DNA of 64,000 bases, taken from positions 169,487-233,486 of the forward strand of contig NZ_LAHA01000001.1 of the NCBI RefSeq assembly GCF_002608075.1, given 5' to 3'. Every line of letters begins with the position of its first letter. The first letter of the stretch is position 1. A program made the position numbers and the translations under genes. Source of the DNA: Nostoc linckia z4. Lineage in GTDB: Bacteria; Cyanobacteriota; Cyanobacteriia; Cyanobacteriales; Nostocaceae. The notes below the pieces were generated by a model, which made no database searches, was not told the origin of the DNA, and worked only from the letters and a program-made list of their open reading frames with translations. Shown here in pieces: positions 33,526-41,726 of this stretch.

Positions 33526-34728
33526 TTAACGCAAAATTTCCCAATCTTGTAGTAGGGAAATAGCGTCTTTATAGAAAGATAAATCCACTTCATTGACTTC
33601 TATGCCTTGCCCGATTCCTTCTAGAAGAGTGATTGTTAATTTGCCTCCTAAATGTTCGCGGAATTCGGTAAGACCCCTAAATATACAGTTAGGATGGTCT
33701 GGATTATCTAGTTGTTCTTTTAGTGCCGATACATACAAAGTAAAGCCTAATTTTTTAAGTGTAACTAGAATTCTTTGCCACTCGGATTGTAAAAGTCGCC
33801 CTGTTAAATATGAATAAGTTGTATCCAAAGCAATGCCAATGGCCACAGCTTCCCCATGACGTAAACTGTAATTAGTTAAATGTTCTAATTTGTGAGCAGC
33901 CCAATGTCCAAAATCTAAAGGACGCGATGAACCCATTTCAAAAGGATCGCCACTCCCAGCGATATGTTCTAAGTGCAACTGGGAACAACGATAGATTAGC
34001 TTTTCCATAATTTCCATATCTCGATTAGCTAATCTATCGGCATAAGTCATAATAAAATTAAAGAAATCTACATCTTTAATTAGTGCTACTTTCACCGCTT
34101 CTGCAATACCCGATCGCCAATCGCGATCGTCAAGGCTAGTAATAAAATCAAAGTCATTTAATACAGCATAAGGTGGCATGAATGTGCCGAGAAAATTTTT
34201 CTTGCCAAAGGCATTAATTCCATTTTTAACCCCAACACCAGAATCGTTTTGTCCTAATACTGTTGTCGGTACTCGTAGCAGCCGAATTCCTCGATGAGCC
34301 GTTGCTGCTGCGTATCCTGCCATGTCTAATACGGCTCCACCTCCAATTGCTAATACGTAGGAATGACGACACAATCCAACTGCATCAATGCGCTGGTGAA
34401 TTTGCTCTATAAATCTAGAATCGTTCTTCACAGCTTCTCCACCTGGAACGATGATTGGTTCGCCAGTCAAAGTAATGACATCTGCATAACACTGACCGTA
34501 AAGTGCTATTTTTTTGAGCAATGCATTTTGATAATTTAAAACTCCTTCATCTACCACTACTAGTACTCGTTTGGGAGTTATTTCCTCATTACCTGCAATC
34601 ACTTGTGCCAATAAAAGATTATCTAATTCAAACAAACCCCTAGTAAAATGAACGTCATATTTGAAGCTTACTTGCACATATTGATTAATGGGTTGCAGAT
34701 TCAGAGCAGTCTTTTGTTTAATAGCCAT
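33526..34728 (-). CDS. eboD: EboD-like 3-dehydroquinate synthase family protein
   Basis: 400 residues of the sugar-phosphate cyclase superfamily. NAD-site and catalytic motifs visible are VIVPGGEAVKND, LAIGGGAVLDMAGYAAATAHRGI, PTTVLGQNDSGVGVKNGINAFGKKN, the metal-binding SGIAEAVKVALI and FGHWAAHKLEHLT...RHGEAVAIGI. It differs from housekeeping AroB in its long N-terminus and is divergent from eboA, with the rest of the ebo cluster beyond. In ebo operons the sugar-phosphate cyclase is EboD. The product of the reaction is not established. The name depends on context. Confidence 0.8.
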   Translation of the reverse strand: MAIKQKTALNLQPINQYVQVSFKYDVHFTRGLFELDNLLLAQVIAGNEEITPKRVLVVVDEGVLNYQNALLKKIALYGQCYADVITLTGEPIIVPGGEAVKNDSRFIEQIHQRIDAVGLCRHSYVLAIGGGAVLDMAGYAAATAHRGIRLLRVPTTVLGQNDSGVGVKNGINAFGKKNFLGTFMPPYAVLNDFDFITSLDDRDWRSGIAEAVKVALIKDVDFFNFIMTYADRLANRDMEIMEKLIYRCSQLHLEHIAGSGDPFEMGSSRPLDFGHWAAHKLEHLTNYSLRHGEAVAIGIALDTTYSYLTGRLLQSEWQRILVTLKKLGFTLYVSALKEQLDNPDHPNCIFRGLTEFREHLGGKLTITLLEGIGQGIEVNEVDLSFYKDAISLLQDWEILR

Positions 34729-35181
34729 ATCGAAATATTATTAGTTATTAATTAATTGTAAATTTAGGCAGTATTGGAACTCAGATGAGTAGCAATTTCC
34801 AAAATACAAATAAATTTGCATTTCAAAAATTGCAATGATTACTAAATAATCACAGCTAGTAATTCATTGCTTGACAACGCTATTATTCATTGTTGAATAA
34901 AGTTTCAAATTATGGTATTTGGCAAATTTCTGGATCGCTGTACTTAAATATATCTTAAACGTGATGTCTAAGTTTGACAGTTGGTATCACCATTATTACA
35001 CAACAATGTAATTTTTTTCCGTAAGAAAAATGAGGGTTTTATCAATTAAAAATCACATCTTTACAGTATCTTATTCAAATTCTATTTATTTTATAGATTC
35101 AATGAAGTTATTAGCTAAGTAATATACTATATAACTGGTTGAAGAACAAAGTATCAAATTTAATGCTAGATATTATACATA
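34729..35181. promoter_or_regulatory. divergent eboD/eboA intergenic region
   Basis: AT-rich sequence that must hold promoters for both directions. A TTGACA at 34871-34876 is followed after 17 bases by a poor -10 (TGAATA), and another TTGACA occurs near 34975. Neither is a convincing full promoter. No gene is present. Confidence 0.35.
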
Positions 35182-35303
35182 AGACCTCTTGCAAAAGTTA
35201 CTTTTGCAAGAGCGGGGAAGGGGAAAAGGTTAAAGGGAAAAGGGTTTTTATTTGCCCTTTCCCCTTTACCCCTTAACCTTTTCCCCACTTCTGCAAGAAG
35301 TCT
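35182..35303. mobile_element. MITE-like element, family E (copy 2) in eboA leader
   Basis: It begins AGACCTCTTGCAAAAG and ends CTGCAAGAAGTCT, with complementary purine (GGGGAAAAGG) and pyrimidine (CCTTTCCCC) halves inside. It ends 46 bases before the eboA start and could form a long hairpin in the leader RNA. Confidence 0.7.
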
Positions 35304-35349
35304 ATAGTTGTCGCTAAAAAAGATTGGGCAACTTCTCCTGAAATTTATC

Positions 35350-36210
35350 ATGAGTAAAGTAAACAAGTTACTACATCAGTGGTTACTAAAATCTGTTTCT
35401 CAGACAGGTATTGCTTGGCTGGAACAGAAGCAGGCACACATCGCTAGCGGTGCTGCTGAGGGAGTGTTTTTTACATCTTTTAGTGCTGTGCCGCGTTACC
35501 TGGGTAAACAGAATTTGCAGCTAACATCCGAAGATTTGGAAGCAGCACAGGAGGCAATTCCTGGTTGGAATCCTGGTAATTGGACTGTAGATCGAGCAGG
35601 GCGCACACTCTTGGTTTTAGCTTTACCCCACGATGATGCCCAAAGTTATGTGCGATCGCTCGATAAACTTTTCTCTAGTGCCGACATGGGCGAGTTAGTT
35701 GCACTGTATCAAAGTTTACCCCTGTTACCACATCCAGAATTACACCGTCAGCGTGCTGCTGAGGGAATCCGCAGCAACATGATTAACGTATTCCAAGCCG
35801 TAGCACTACGCAACCCTTATCCAGCAAATTACTTAGATAATGCCGCTTGGAATCAGATGGTATTGAAAGCGGTGTTTGTCGGTAGTCCATTGCATCTAAT
35901 TTGGGGTCTAGATAGCCGCGCTAACCCAGAATTAGCAAAGATGTTGACAGACTATGCCCACGAACGCTGGGCTGCTAAACGGTCAGTTACCCCAGAACTT
36001 TGGCGACCTGTAGGTAAATTTGCTGATAGTGCCATCGTTGCAGATTTAGAAAAAGTCCTGATTAATGGCGATATCGCCGAACAACAAGCAGCAGCCTTAG
36101 CTTGTGCTGAATCAGGTTTACCCCAAGCGCAAATATTACTTTCCCATTATCCAGATTTACAGTCATCCATAGAGCAGGGTAACCTGACTTGGAATAGTTT
36201 TAGCGTGTAA
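35350..36210 (+). CDS. eboA: EboA-domain protein
   Basis: 286 residues from MSKVNKLLHQ at 35350; an upstream frame to 35308 has no better start. Mostly helical, with HIASGAAEGVFFTSFSAVPRYLG near residue 33, WTVDRAGRTLLVLALPHDD near 80, and NMINVFQAVALRNPYPANYL near 145. These match the EboA family of unknown biochemical function. It is the first gene of an eboA-B-C-E-F run; ebo genes are needed in Nostoc punctiforme for moving scytonemin precursors to the periplasm. No motif for catalysis is visible. Confidence 0.88.
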   Translation: MSKVNKLLHQWLLKSVSQTGIAWLEQKQAHIASGAAEGVFFTSFSAVPRYLGKQNLQLTSEDLEAAQEAIPGWNPGNWTVDRAGRTLLVLALPHDDAQSYVRSLDKLFSSADMGELVALYQSLPLLPHPELHRQRAAEGIRSNMINVFQAVALRNPYPANYLDNAAWNQMVLKAVFVGSPLHLIWGLDSRANPELAKMLTDYAHERWAAKRSVTPELWRPVGKFADSAIVADLEKVLINGDIAEQQAAALACAESGLPQAQILLSHYPDLQSSIEQGNLTWNSFSV

Positions 36211-36296
36211 ATGTAAAGAAAGTGGGGGAGATGACTGTTGACTGTTCACTGTCCAATGCCCCATGCCCAATGCCCAATGCCCAATTCCCTAAACCT

Positions 36297-37199
36297 ATGA
36301 TGTTTATCGATCCTCACATTCACATGTGTTCCCGTACTACTTATGATTACCTAGTAATGCGGGAATATGGCATTGTTGCCGTTATTGAACCAGCGTTTTG
36401 GTTGGGACAACCCCGAACCCATGCCGGCACATTTAAAGATTATTTCAGCAGTCTAGTAGGCTGGGAAAGGTTTCGTGCTAGTCAGTTTGGCATTCAGCAC
36501 TACTGCACAATTGGCTTAAATCCTAAAGAAGCTAACAATGAAGCACTAGCGGCAGAAGTTCTAGAACTGATACCGCTTTATGCTTGTAAAGAAGGAGTCG
36601 TAGCTATTGGCGAAATTGGCTACGATGATATGACAGAAGCAGAAGATAAATATTTTTGTCAACAGTTAGCATTAGCGAAAGAACTTGACATGTTAGTGCT
36701 AATTCATACTCCTCATCGTAATAAAAAAGCAGGTGCAAGTAAGAGTATGGATCGATGTATTGAATATGGTTTAGATCCATCACAAGTAGTTATCGACCAT
36801 AACAACGAAGAAACTGTTGAAGAAGTATTAAAACGAGGTTTTTGGGCAGCTTTTACGATTTATCCCCAAACAAAAATGGGTAACGCCAGAATGGTAGAAG
36901 TTGTTCGTAAATATGGATGCCATCGCATCATTGTTGATAGTAGTGCTGATTGGGGAATTAGCGATCCATTAGCAGTACCAAAAACCGCTAAGTTGATGTT
37001 AGAAAGTGGCATTCCAGAAGAACACGTGCGAGCAGTTTGTTATGAAAATGCCCTAGCTGCTTACAGTCAAACCGGACAAATGCAAGCCTCAGATTGGCTC
37101 GATCCCCAATCCATCGACCAGCGTCAACTATTTAATGGTAATTCTGTGTTGCGAGGACAAGAACCAGGTATTAATTCGCTTTCGGTGTTGATTGAGTAG
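36297..37199 (+). CDS. eboB: EboB, TatD-like metal-dependent hydrolase
   Basis: 300 residues from one of two adjacent ATGs at 36297/36300; the frame further upstream is translated repeat. The N-terminal FIDPHIHMCSRTTYDY gives the HxH metal site (His7 and His9 of the longer form). GEIGYDDMTEAE supplies the bridging Glu, LVLIHTPHRNK and VIDHNNEET further His ligands, and IVDSSADWG the catalytic Asp. This is the TIM-barrel amidohydrolase/TatD fold. It follows eboA after 86 bases of short heptamers. The substrate in the ebo pathway is unknown. Confidence 0.88.
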   Translation: MMFIDPHIHMCSRTTYDYLVMREYGIVAVIEPAFWLGQPRTHAGTFKDYFSSLVGWERFRASQFGIQHYCTIGLNPKEANNEALAAEVLELIPLYACKEGVVAIGEIGYDDMTEAEDKYFCQQLALAKELDMLVLIHTPHRNKKAGASKSMDRCIEYGLDPSQVVIDHNNEETVEEVLKRGFWAAFTIYPQTKMGNARMVEVVRKYGCHRIIVDSSADWGISDPLAVPKTAKLMLESGIPEEHVRAVCYENALAAYSQTGQMQASDWLDPQSIDQRQLFNGNSVLRGQEPGINSLSVLIE

Positions 37200-37202
37200 A
37201 AA

Positions 37203-37350
37203 ATTGGGTATGGGGCATTGGGCATGGGGCATGGGGCATGGGGCATGGGGACTGGAAAATCAGGATTTATTTTCCTGTCTCCCTTATCTCCCTTGTCTCC
37301 CTTATCTCCCTTGTCTCCCTTGTCTCCCTTGTCTCCCTTGTCTCCCTTGT
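37203..37350. repeat. STRR cassette between eboB and eboC
   Basis: GGGGCAT heptamers (about six) are followed by about nine tandem 9-base units of TCTCCCTTG or TCTCCCTTA. A short AATCTAA heptamer run lies at 37378-37408. Confidence 0.88.
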
Positions 37351-37425
37351 CTCCCTATTTTCAAGGCAGTCATTCTCACAATCTAAAATCTAAAATCTAA
37401 AATCCAAAATTCGGGGGGCTGATAA

Positions 37426-38358
37426 GTGAATGTTGCAAGTTGGAATTTTCAAAGCTGGCGTGGTTATTTTGAATTGATGCGTCCGGCTAATATTGTTACT
37501 GCTTGGGCTGATATTTTGGTTGGTTTTGCGGCTTCTGGTGCGGGAATTATTTTGATTAAATTAATTAATGGTGACGCTAATTTTGGAGTTTTAATTCCAT
37601 TAGCTTGGTTGTTATTAGCAACAACTGGTTTATACGGCGGTGGCATCGTTTTTAATGATGTATTTGATGCTGATTTAGACGCAAAAGAACGACCAAATAG
37701 AGCAATACCAAGCGGTCGGGTGTCGTTGAAAAATGCGATTTTATTAGGTAGTTTGCTGTTTGCCATCGGTATCGGAGCAGCTTTTCAAGTATCTTGGGTG
37801 AGTGGGGCGATCGCTATCTTCATTACCCTGTCAGCACTGCTGTATAATTCCCTTGCCAAACATCATCCTTTTTTTGGGCCGCTGAATATGGGTTTGTGCC
37901 GTGGCAGTAATTTATTATTAGGTGTTAGTGCTGTCCCAGGAATTATTGCAGAACGTTGGTATTTAACACTGATTCCTGTGATTTATATTGCGGCTATTAC
38001 CGCCATTAGTCAGGGGGAAGTCCACGGGGGAAAAAAGATTACAGGAGTCTTAGCACTAATTTTAATTGCAATAGTTTTGACGGCAATTTTAGCATTAGGA
38101 ATCTTACCGGAGTATACAGCGATCGCTGCTTTACCATTCGCAATTTTCTTAGCTATCCGTATCCTGCCTAATTTCATCAAAGCCGCCCGCGAACCCTTAC
38201 CAGAAAATATCCGCAATGCCGTAAAAATCGGTGTATTGTCTCTAATTGTTCTAGACGCCACTGTTGCATCTGGTTTTGCAGGTTTGTATTACGGTTTAGC
38301 GGTTTTGATTTTGCTACCAATTTCGATGAAATTAGCACAAATATTTGCTGTTACTTAA
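37426..38358 (+). CDS. eboC: EboC, UbiA-family prenyltransferase
   Basis: 310 residues with about nine membrane helices and a GTG start; the first internal ATG would remove part of helix 1. The prenyl-diphosphate/Mg motif NDVFDADLDAKERPNRAIPSG lies at residues 77-97, and a second acidic site is represented by SQGEVHGGKK near 195. LMRPANIVTAWADILVG is the typical N-terminal entry. Family members transfer an isoprenoid to an aromatic or other acceptor in the membrane. In the ebo cluster the acceptor is not established. Confidence 0.9.
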   Translation: MNVASWNFQSWRGYFELMRPANIVTAWADILVGFAASGAGIILIKLINGDANFGVLIPLAWLLLATTGLYGGGIVFNDVFDADLDAKERPNRAIPSGRVSLKNAILLGSLLFAIGIGAAFQVSWVSGAIAIFITLSALLYNSLAKHHPFFGPLNMGLCRGSNLLLGVSAVPGIIAERWYLTLIPVIYIAAITAISQGEVHGGKKITGVLALILIAIVLTAILALGILPEYTAIAALPFAIFLAIRILPNFIKAAREPLPENIRNAVKIGVLSLIVLDATVASGFAGLYYGLAVLILLPISMKLAQIFAVT

Positions 38359-38527
38359 AATCCACTCCACACAATTGTCAAAATCTCACGCAGAAGCTCA
38401 AAGAAACTTATAGAATTCGTATTTTATTTTTGAAAAAACTCAGTACACTTTGATGCCTTCTTACCTATTCCCTATTCCCTGTTCCCTGTTCCCTCCCTAA
38501 GCAAATAATAAATACAGAATGTAGAAA

Positions 38528-39778
38528 ATGAAAATTACAAACAACAACTTCCATTTAACTTATTGCAGCAATATTCATCCCGGCGAAACCTGGGTAGAAG
38601 TATTTGCAAATCTCCAAAAATATATTCCCGAACTCAAATCACGTTTATCACCCACGGAACCTTTCGGTATTGGTTTGAGGTTAGCAGATATAGCCGCCAA
38701 AGAACTGTTAGCAAATAATCAATTAGCTCAATTCCAAGAGTGGTTAACTCAGCAGGATTTATATGTTTTTACCTTAAATGGCTTTCCTTACGGAGGGTTC
38801 CACAGACAAGTAGTAAAAGACCAAGTTTATGCACCAGATTGGTCTACACAAGAACGACTGGACTACACATTAAATCTTACACAAATTTTAGCAACTCTCT
38901 TACCCAAAGGACTTGATGGCGGTATTTCTACATTGCCCTTATCCTATAAACCTTGGTGGGGAGAAGACGAAGCAACTCGCGATTCAGTTATCAAAAAAAG
39001 TTGTTTAAATTTGGCATCAGTTGTTGAAAATGCAATCCGCATCTGGGAAAAAACAGGAACATTATTACATATCGACTTAGAACCAGAACCAGATGGCTTA
39101 ATTGAAAATACATCAGAAGTAATTGACTTTTTTCAAAATTGGTTATTGCCTATTGGCGGTAATTATTTATCTCAAAAATTAAATATCGAACAAAGTTTAG
39201 CAGAAATTAAATTATTAGAACACATCCGGCTTTGTTATGATACTTGCCATTTTTCAGTTGAGTATGAAGAACCAAATTCTGTATTTAAGCGTTTAGCAGC
39301 AGCAGGAATTAAAATTGGTAAAATTCAAATCAGCGCAGCAATTCAAGTGAAAATTCCCCCTGAAATTGAAAAACGTAGTTTAATTGTTGAACGCTTACGT
39401 CCTTTTGCAGAATCTACCTATCTTCACCAAGTAATCGAACATCGCACTGATGGTACGCTACATCACTATCCAGATTTAGTGACTGCATTACCTCATTTAG
39501 AGCAATCTCTAGCTCAAGAATGGCGTACTCATTTCCACGTCCCAATTTTTATTCGTGATTATCAAATTTTGCAGTCTACCCAAGATGATATTGCTACTGT
39601 TTTACATTTACTGCAAACAAATCACGCTTGTTCGCATTTAGAAATTGAAACTTACACATGGGATGTTTTACCACCAGAAATGAAAATAGATTTACTGACT
39701 TCCATTGAGCGGGAATATGATTGGATATTAAAAGAATTAGGAAAAAACTCAGAATCCATAAATTATAGCATTTCCTAA
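38528..39778 (+). CDS. eboE: EboE, xylose isomerase-like TIM-barrel protein
   Basis: 416 residues. The opening LTYCSNIHPGETWVEVFANL is distinctive for EboE. Metal-ligand-type residues occur in HIDLEPEPDGLIEN near residue 181, RLCYDTCHFSVEYEEP near 236, KIQISAAIQV near 265 and VIEHRTDGTLHHYPD, as in the AP-endonuclease-2/xylose isomerase superfamily. It lies between eboC and eboF on the same strand with gaps under 180 bases, consistent with one transcription unit. The reaction is not known; an isomerase or epimerase on the EboD product is a guess. Confidence 0.9.
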   Translation: MKITNNNFHLTYCSNIHPGETWVEVFANLQKYIPELKSRLSPTEPFGIGLRLADIAAKELLANNQLAQFQEWLTQQDLYVFTLNGFPYGGFHRQVVKDQVYAPDWSTQERLDYTLNLTQILATLLPKGLDGGISTLPLSYKPWWGEDEATRDSVIKKSCLNLASVVENAIRIWEKTGTLLHIDLEPEPDGLIENTSEVIDFFQNWLLPIGGNYLSQKLNIEQSLAEIKLLEHIRLCYDTCHFSVEYEEPNSVFKRLAAAGIKIGKIQISAAIQVKIPPEIEKRSLIVERLRPFAESTYLHQVIEHRTDGTLHHYPDLVTALPHLEQSLAQEWRTHFHVPIFIRDYQILQSTQDDIATVLHLLQTNHACSHLEIETYTWDVLPPEMKIDLLTSIEREYDWILKELGKNSESINYSIS

Positions 39779-39954
39779 TTTGCCAAGGTAAAAATCTCTG
39801 CGTACCTCTGCGCCTTCCTTTGCGTCCCTATCCTGCGGGAACGCCTAACGGCCGTATGCGTTTCCAAATATTATCTTTACCTCACTTAACAAAAAATCGC
39901 TATCAAATTCACAATTCTGATTGTTTGTAAGCAAACACTGAATAAATTAAGTTT

Positions 39955-41331
39955 ATGAAAAAAACTGTTGTTTTAAATGTTGTAGGATTAACACCTAGTT
40001 TACTGGGAAAGAATACACCATTTTTATCTACTTGGGCCGCCAAAGGTCAAGTAGTTCCAATCAAACCAGTACTACCTGCTGTAACTTGTTCTGTCCAGGC
40101 TACTTATTTAACAGGAAAATTGCCTAACGAACATGGAATCGTAGCTAATGGTTGGTATTTTCGAGATGAATGTGAAGTCAAATTTTGGCGACAATCGAAT
40201 AAATTAGTACAAGCTCCTAAAGTTTGGGAAATTGCTAAATCCATCGATTCAAATTTCACTTGTGCCAATCTTTTTTGGTGGTACAATATGTATTCTTCGG
40301 TGGATTATGCCATTACACCAAGACCAATGTATCCTGCGGATGGCAGAAAACTACCTGATATTTATACCCATCCTAGTGATGTGCGATCGCCAATTCAATC
40401 TGATTTAGGTCAATTCCCATTATTTGATTTTTGGGGGCCAAAAACTTCCATTAATTCTAGTCAATGGATTGCTAATTCTGCTAAATGGATTGAAGAACGC
40501 TATAGCCCCACATTATCACTAGTTTATCTGCCACATTTAGATTATTGTTTGCAAAAATTTGGGCACGATGAAAAGCGCATTCAAAAAGATTTACTCGAAA
40601 TTGATGGTGTTTGTAAAGAGTTAATTGAATATTATCAAGCACGAAATACTCAGGTAATTATTCTTTCTGAGTATGGCATTACTCCTGTTAATCAAGCAGT
40701 ACATTTAAACCGCATCCTGCGGGAAAATAACTTAATTGCAGTGCGGGAAGAATTGGGGCGAGAACTGCTCGATTTTGGTGCTAGTATTGCTTTTGCTGTG
40801 GCGGATCACCAAATTGCCCATGTATACGTGAATGACCACGCCTACATTCCCAAAGTGCGATCGCTTTTAGAAGCAACTCAAGGCGTAGCCCAAGTATTAG
40901 ATGAACAAGGTAAACAAGCCTACCATCTCAATCATCCCAGATCTGGAGAATTAGTGGCGATCGCCGCGCCTAATACCTGGTTTACTTATTATTATTGGCT
41001 CGACGACAACAAAGCCCCTGATTTTGCCAGAACCGTAGATATTCACCGCAAACCCGGTTACGATCCTGTAGAGCTTTTCCTCAATCCCCAAATTAAATTT
41101 CCTCAAGGAAAAATCGCTCTCAAGTTACTACAGAAACAACTTGGTTTTCGCTACCTCATGGATGTGATTCCTCTGGATGCTTCCATAGTGCGTGGTTCTC
41201 ACGGTCATATAACCACCTCCACAAACGAAGGGCCGTTATTTATCACCCATCAAACTCACTTAGTTGATAGCGACATCATTGAACCGACGGATGTTTGTTC
41301 GTTGATTCTTAAACATTTGGGTAGGGAGTAG
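39955..41331 (+). CDS. eboF: EboF, alkaline-phosphatase superfamily hydrolase
   Basis: 458 residues of the nucleotide pyrophosphatase/phosphodiesterase type. The N-terminus VVLNVVGLTPSLLG has lost the usual DG start but PVLPAVTCSVQATYLTGKLPNEHGIVANGW holds the nucleophilic Thr. LVYLPHLDYCLQKFGHD, ILSEYGITPV and a late RGSHGHITT provide metal-binding Asp, His and Glu/His residues. No signal peptide is visible. It is the last gene of the ebo run and is followed by a long repeat cassette before the catalase gene. Confidence 0.9.
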   Translation: MKKTVVLNVVGLTPSLLGKNTPFLSTWAAKGQVVPIKPVLPAVTCSVQATYLTGKLPNEHGIVANGWYFRDECEVKFWRQSNKLVQAPKVWEIAKSIDSNFTCANLFWWYNMYSSVDYAITPRPMYPADGRKLPDIYTHPSDVRSPIQSDLGQFPLFDFWGPKTSINSSQWIANSAKWIEERYSPTLSLVYLPHLDYCLQKFGHDEKRIQKDLLEIDGVCKELIEYYQARNTQVIILSEYGITPVNQAVHLNRILRENNLIAVREELGRELLDFGASIAFAVADHQIAHVYVNDHAYIPKVRSLLEATQGVAQVLDEQGKQAYHLNHPRSGELVAIAAPNTWFTYYYWLDDNKAPDFARTVDIHRKPGYDPVELFLNPQIKFPQGKIALKLLQKQLGFRYLMDVIPLDASIVRGSHGHITTSTNEGPLFITHQTHLVDSDIIEPTDVCSLILKHLGRE

Positions 41332-41332
41332 G

Positions 41333-41535
41333 GAGATGGGGAGGTGGGGAGGTGGGGAGATGGGGAGAGGGGGGAGACAAGGGAGACAAGGGAGAAAGAT
41401 TGCTACCTTGTCTACCTTGTCTACCTTGTCTACCTTGTCCTCTTCCCATCCCCAATGCCCAATGCCCCATGCCCCATGCCCAATGCCCAATGCCCAATGC
41501 CCAATGCCCAATGCCCCATGCCCCATGCCCAGTCA
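41333..41535. repeat. composite STRR cassette after eboF
   Basis: Modular order: GGGGAGATGG/GGGGAGGTG units, GGGAGACAA units, the linker AAGATTGCTA, four CCTTGTCTA units, then about ten CCCAATG/CCCCATG heptamers. Frames on both strands are open through it but encode only repeat peptides. It is the clearest example of the cassette seen elsewhere in the window. Confidence 0.9.
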
Positions 41536-41582
41536 CCACTCCCATAATTAAGAGATCCTAAAAATACAAAAAAATTGCTGGC

Positions 41583-41637
41583 AAATCATAGTCATTTCGA
41601 GTATGCTTTATATATGAACTCGAAATGACTATGATTT
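41583..41637. promoter_or_regulatory. 20-bp perfect inverted repeat upstream of catalase
   Basis: The left arm at 41583-41602 and right arm at 41618-41637 are exact reverse complements around a 15-base loop; the arm core is ATAGTCATTTCGAGT. No T-run follows. It lies 90 bases before the catalase start. Confidence 0.75.
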
Positions 41638-41643
41638 ATTGAG

Positions 41644-41679
41644 TTTAGTCAGTAGGCATCCGTTTATCTACTGACTAAA
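41644..41679. promoter_or_regulatory. second inverted repeat upstream of catalase
   Basis: Arms TTTAGTCAGTAG (41644-41655) and CTACTGACTAAA (41668-41679) are exact complements with a 12-base loop. It is placed 6 bases after the 20-bp palindrome and 47 bases before the catalase start, where an operator or leader structure would act. Confidence 0.7.
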
Positions 41680-41726
41680 ATATACTGTGGGCAATTTCAC
41701 TAATTTAATGGAGAAGTTCTTAAGCT

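Noticed and set aside
33526..34728. Housekeeping 3-dehydroquinate synthase AroB
   Set aside because: The protein is longer than typical AroB, has a distinct N-terminus, and is divergent from eboA; EboD is the better name, though only a phylogeny would settle it.
41336..41561. Open frames on both strands through the repeat after eboF
   Set aside because: They encode only repeated peptides such as NAQCPMP or HWALGIG from heptamers; no conserved content or ribosome-binding site.
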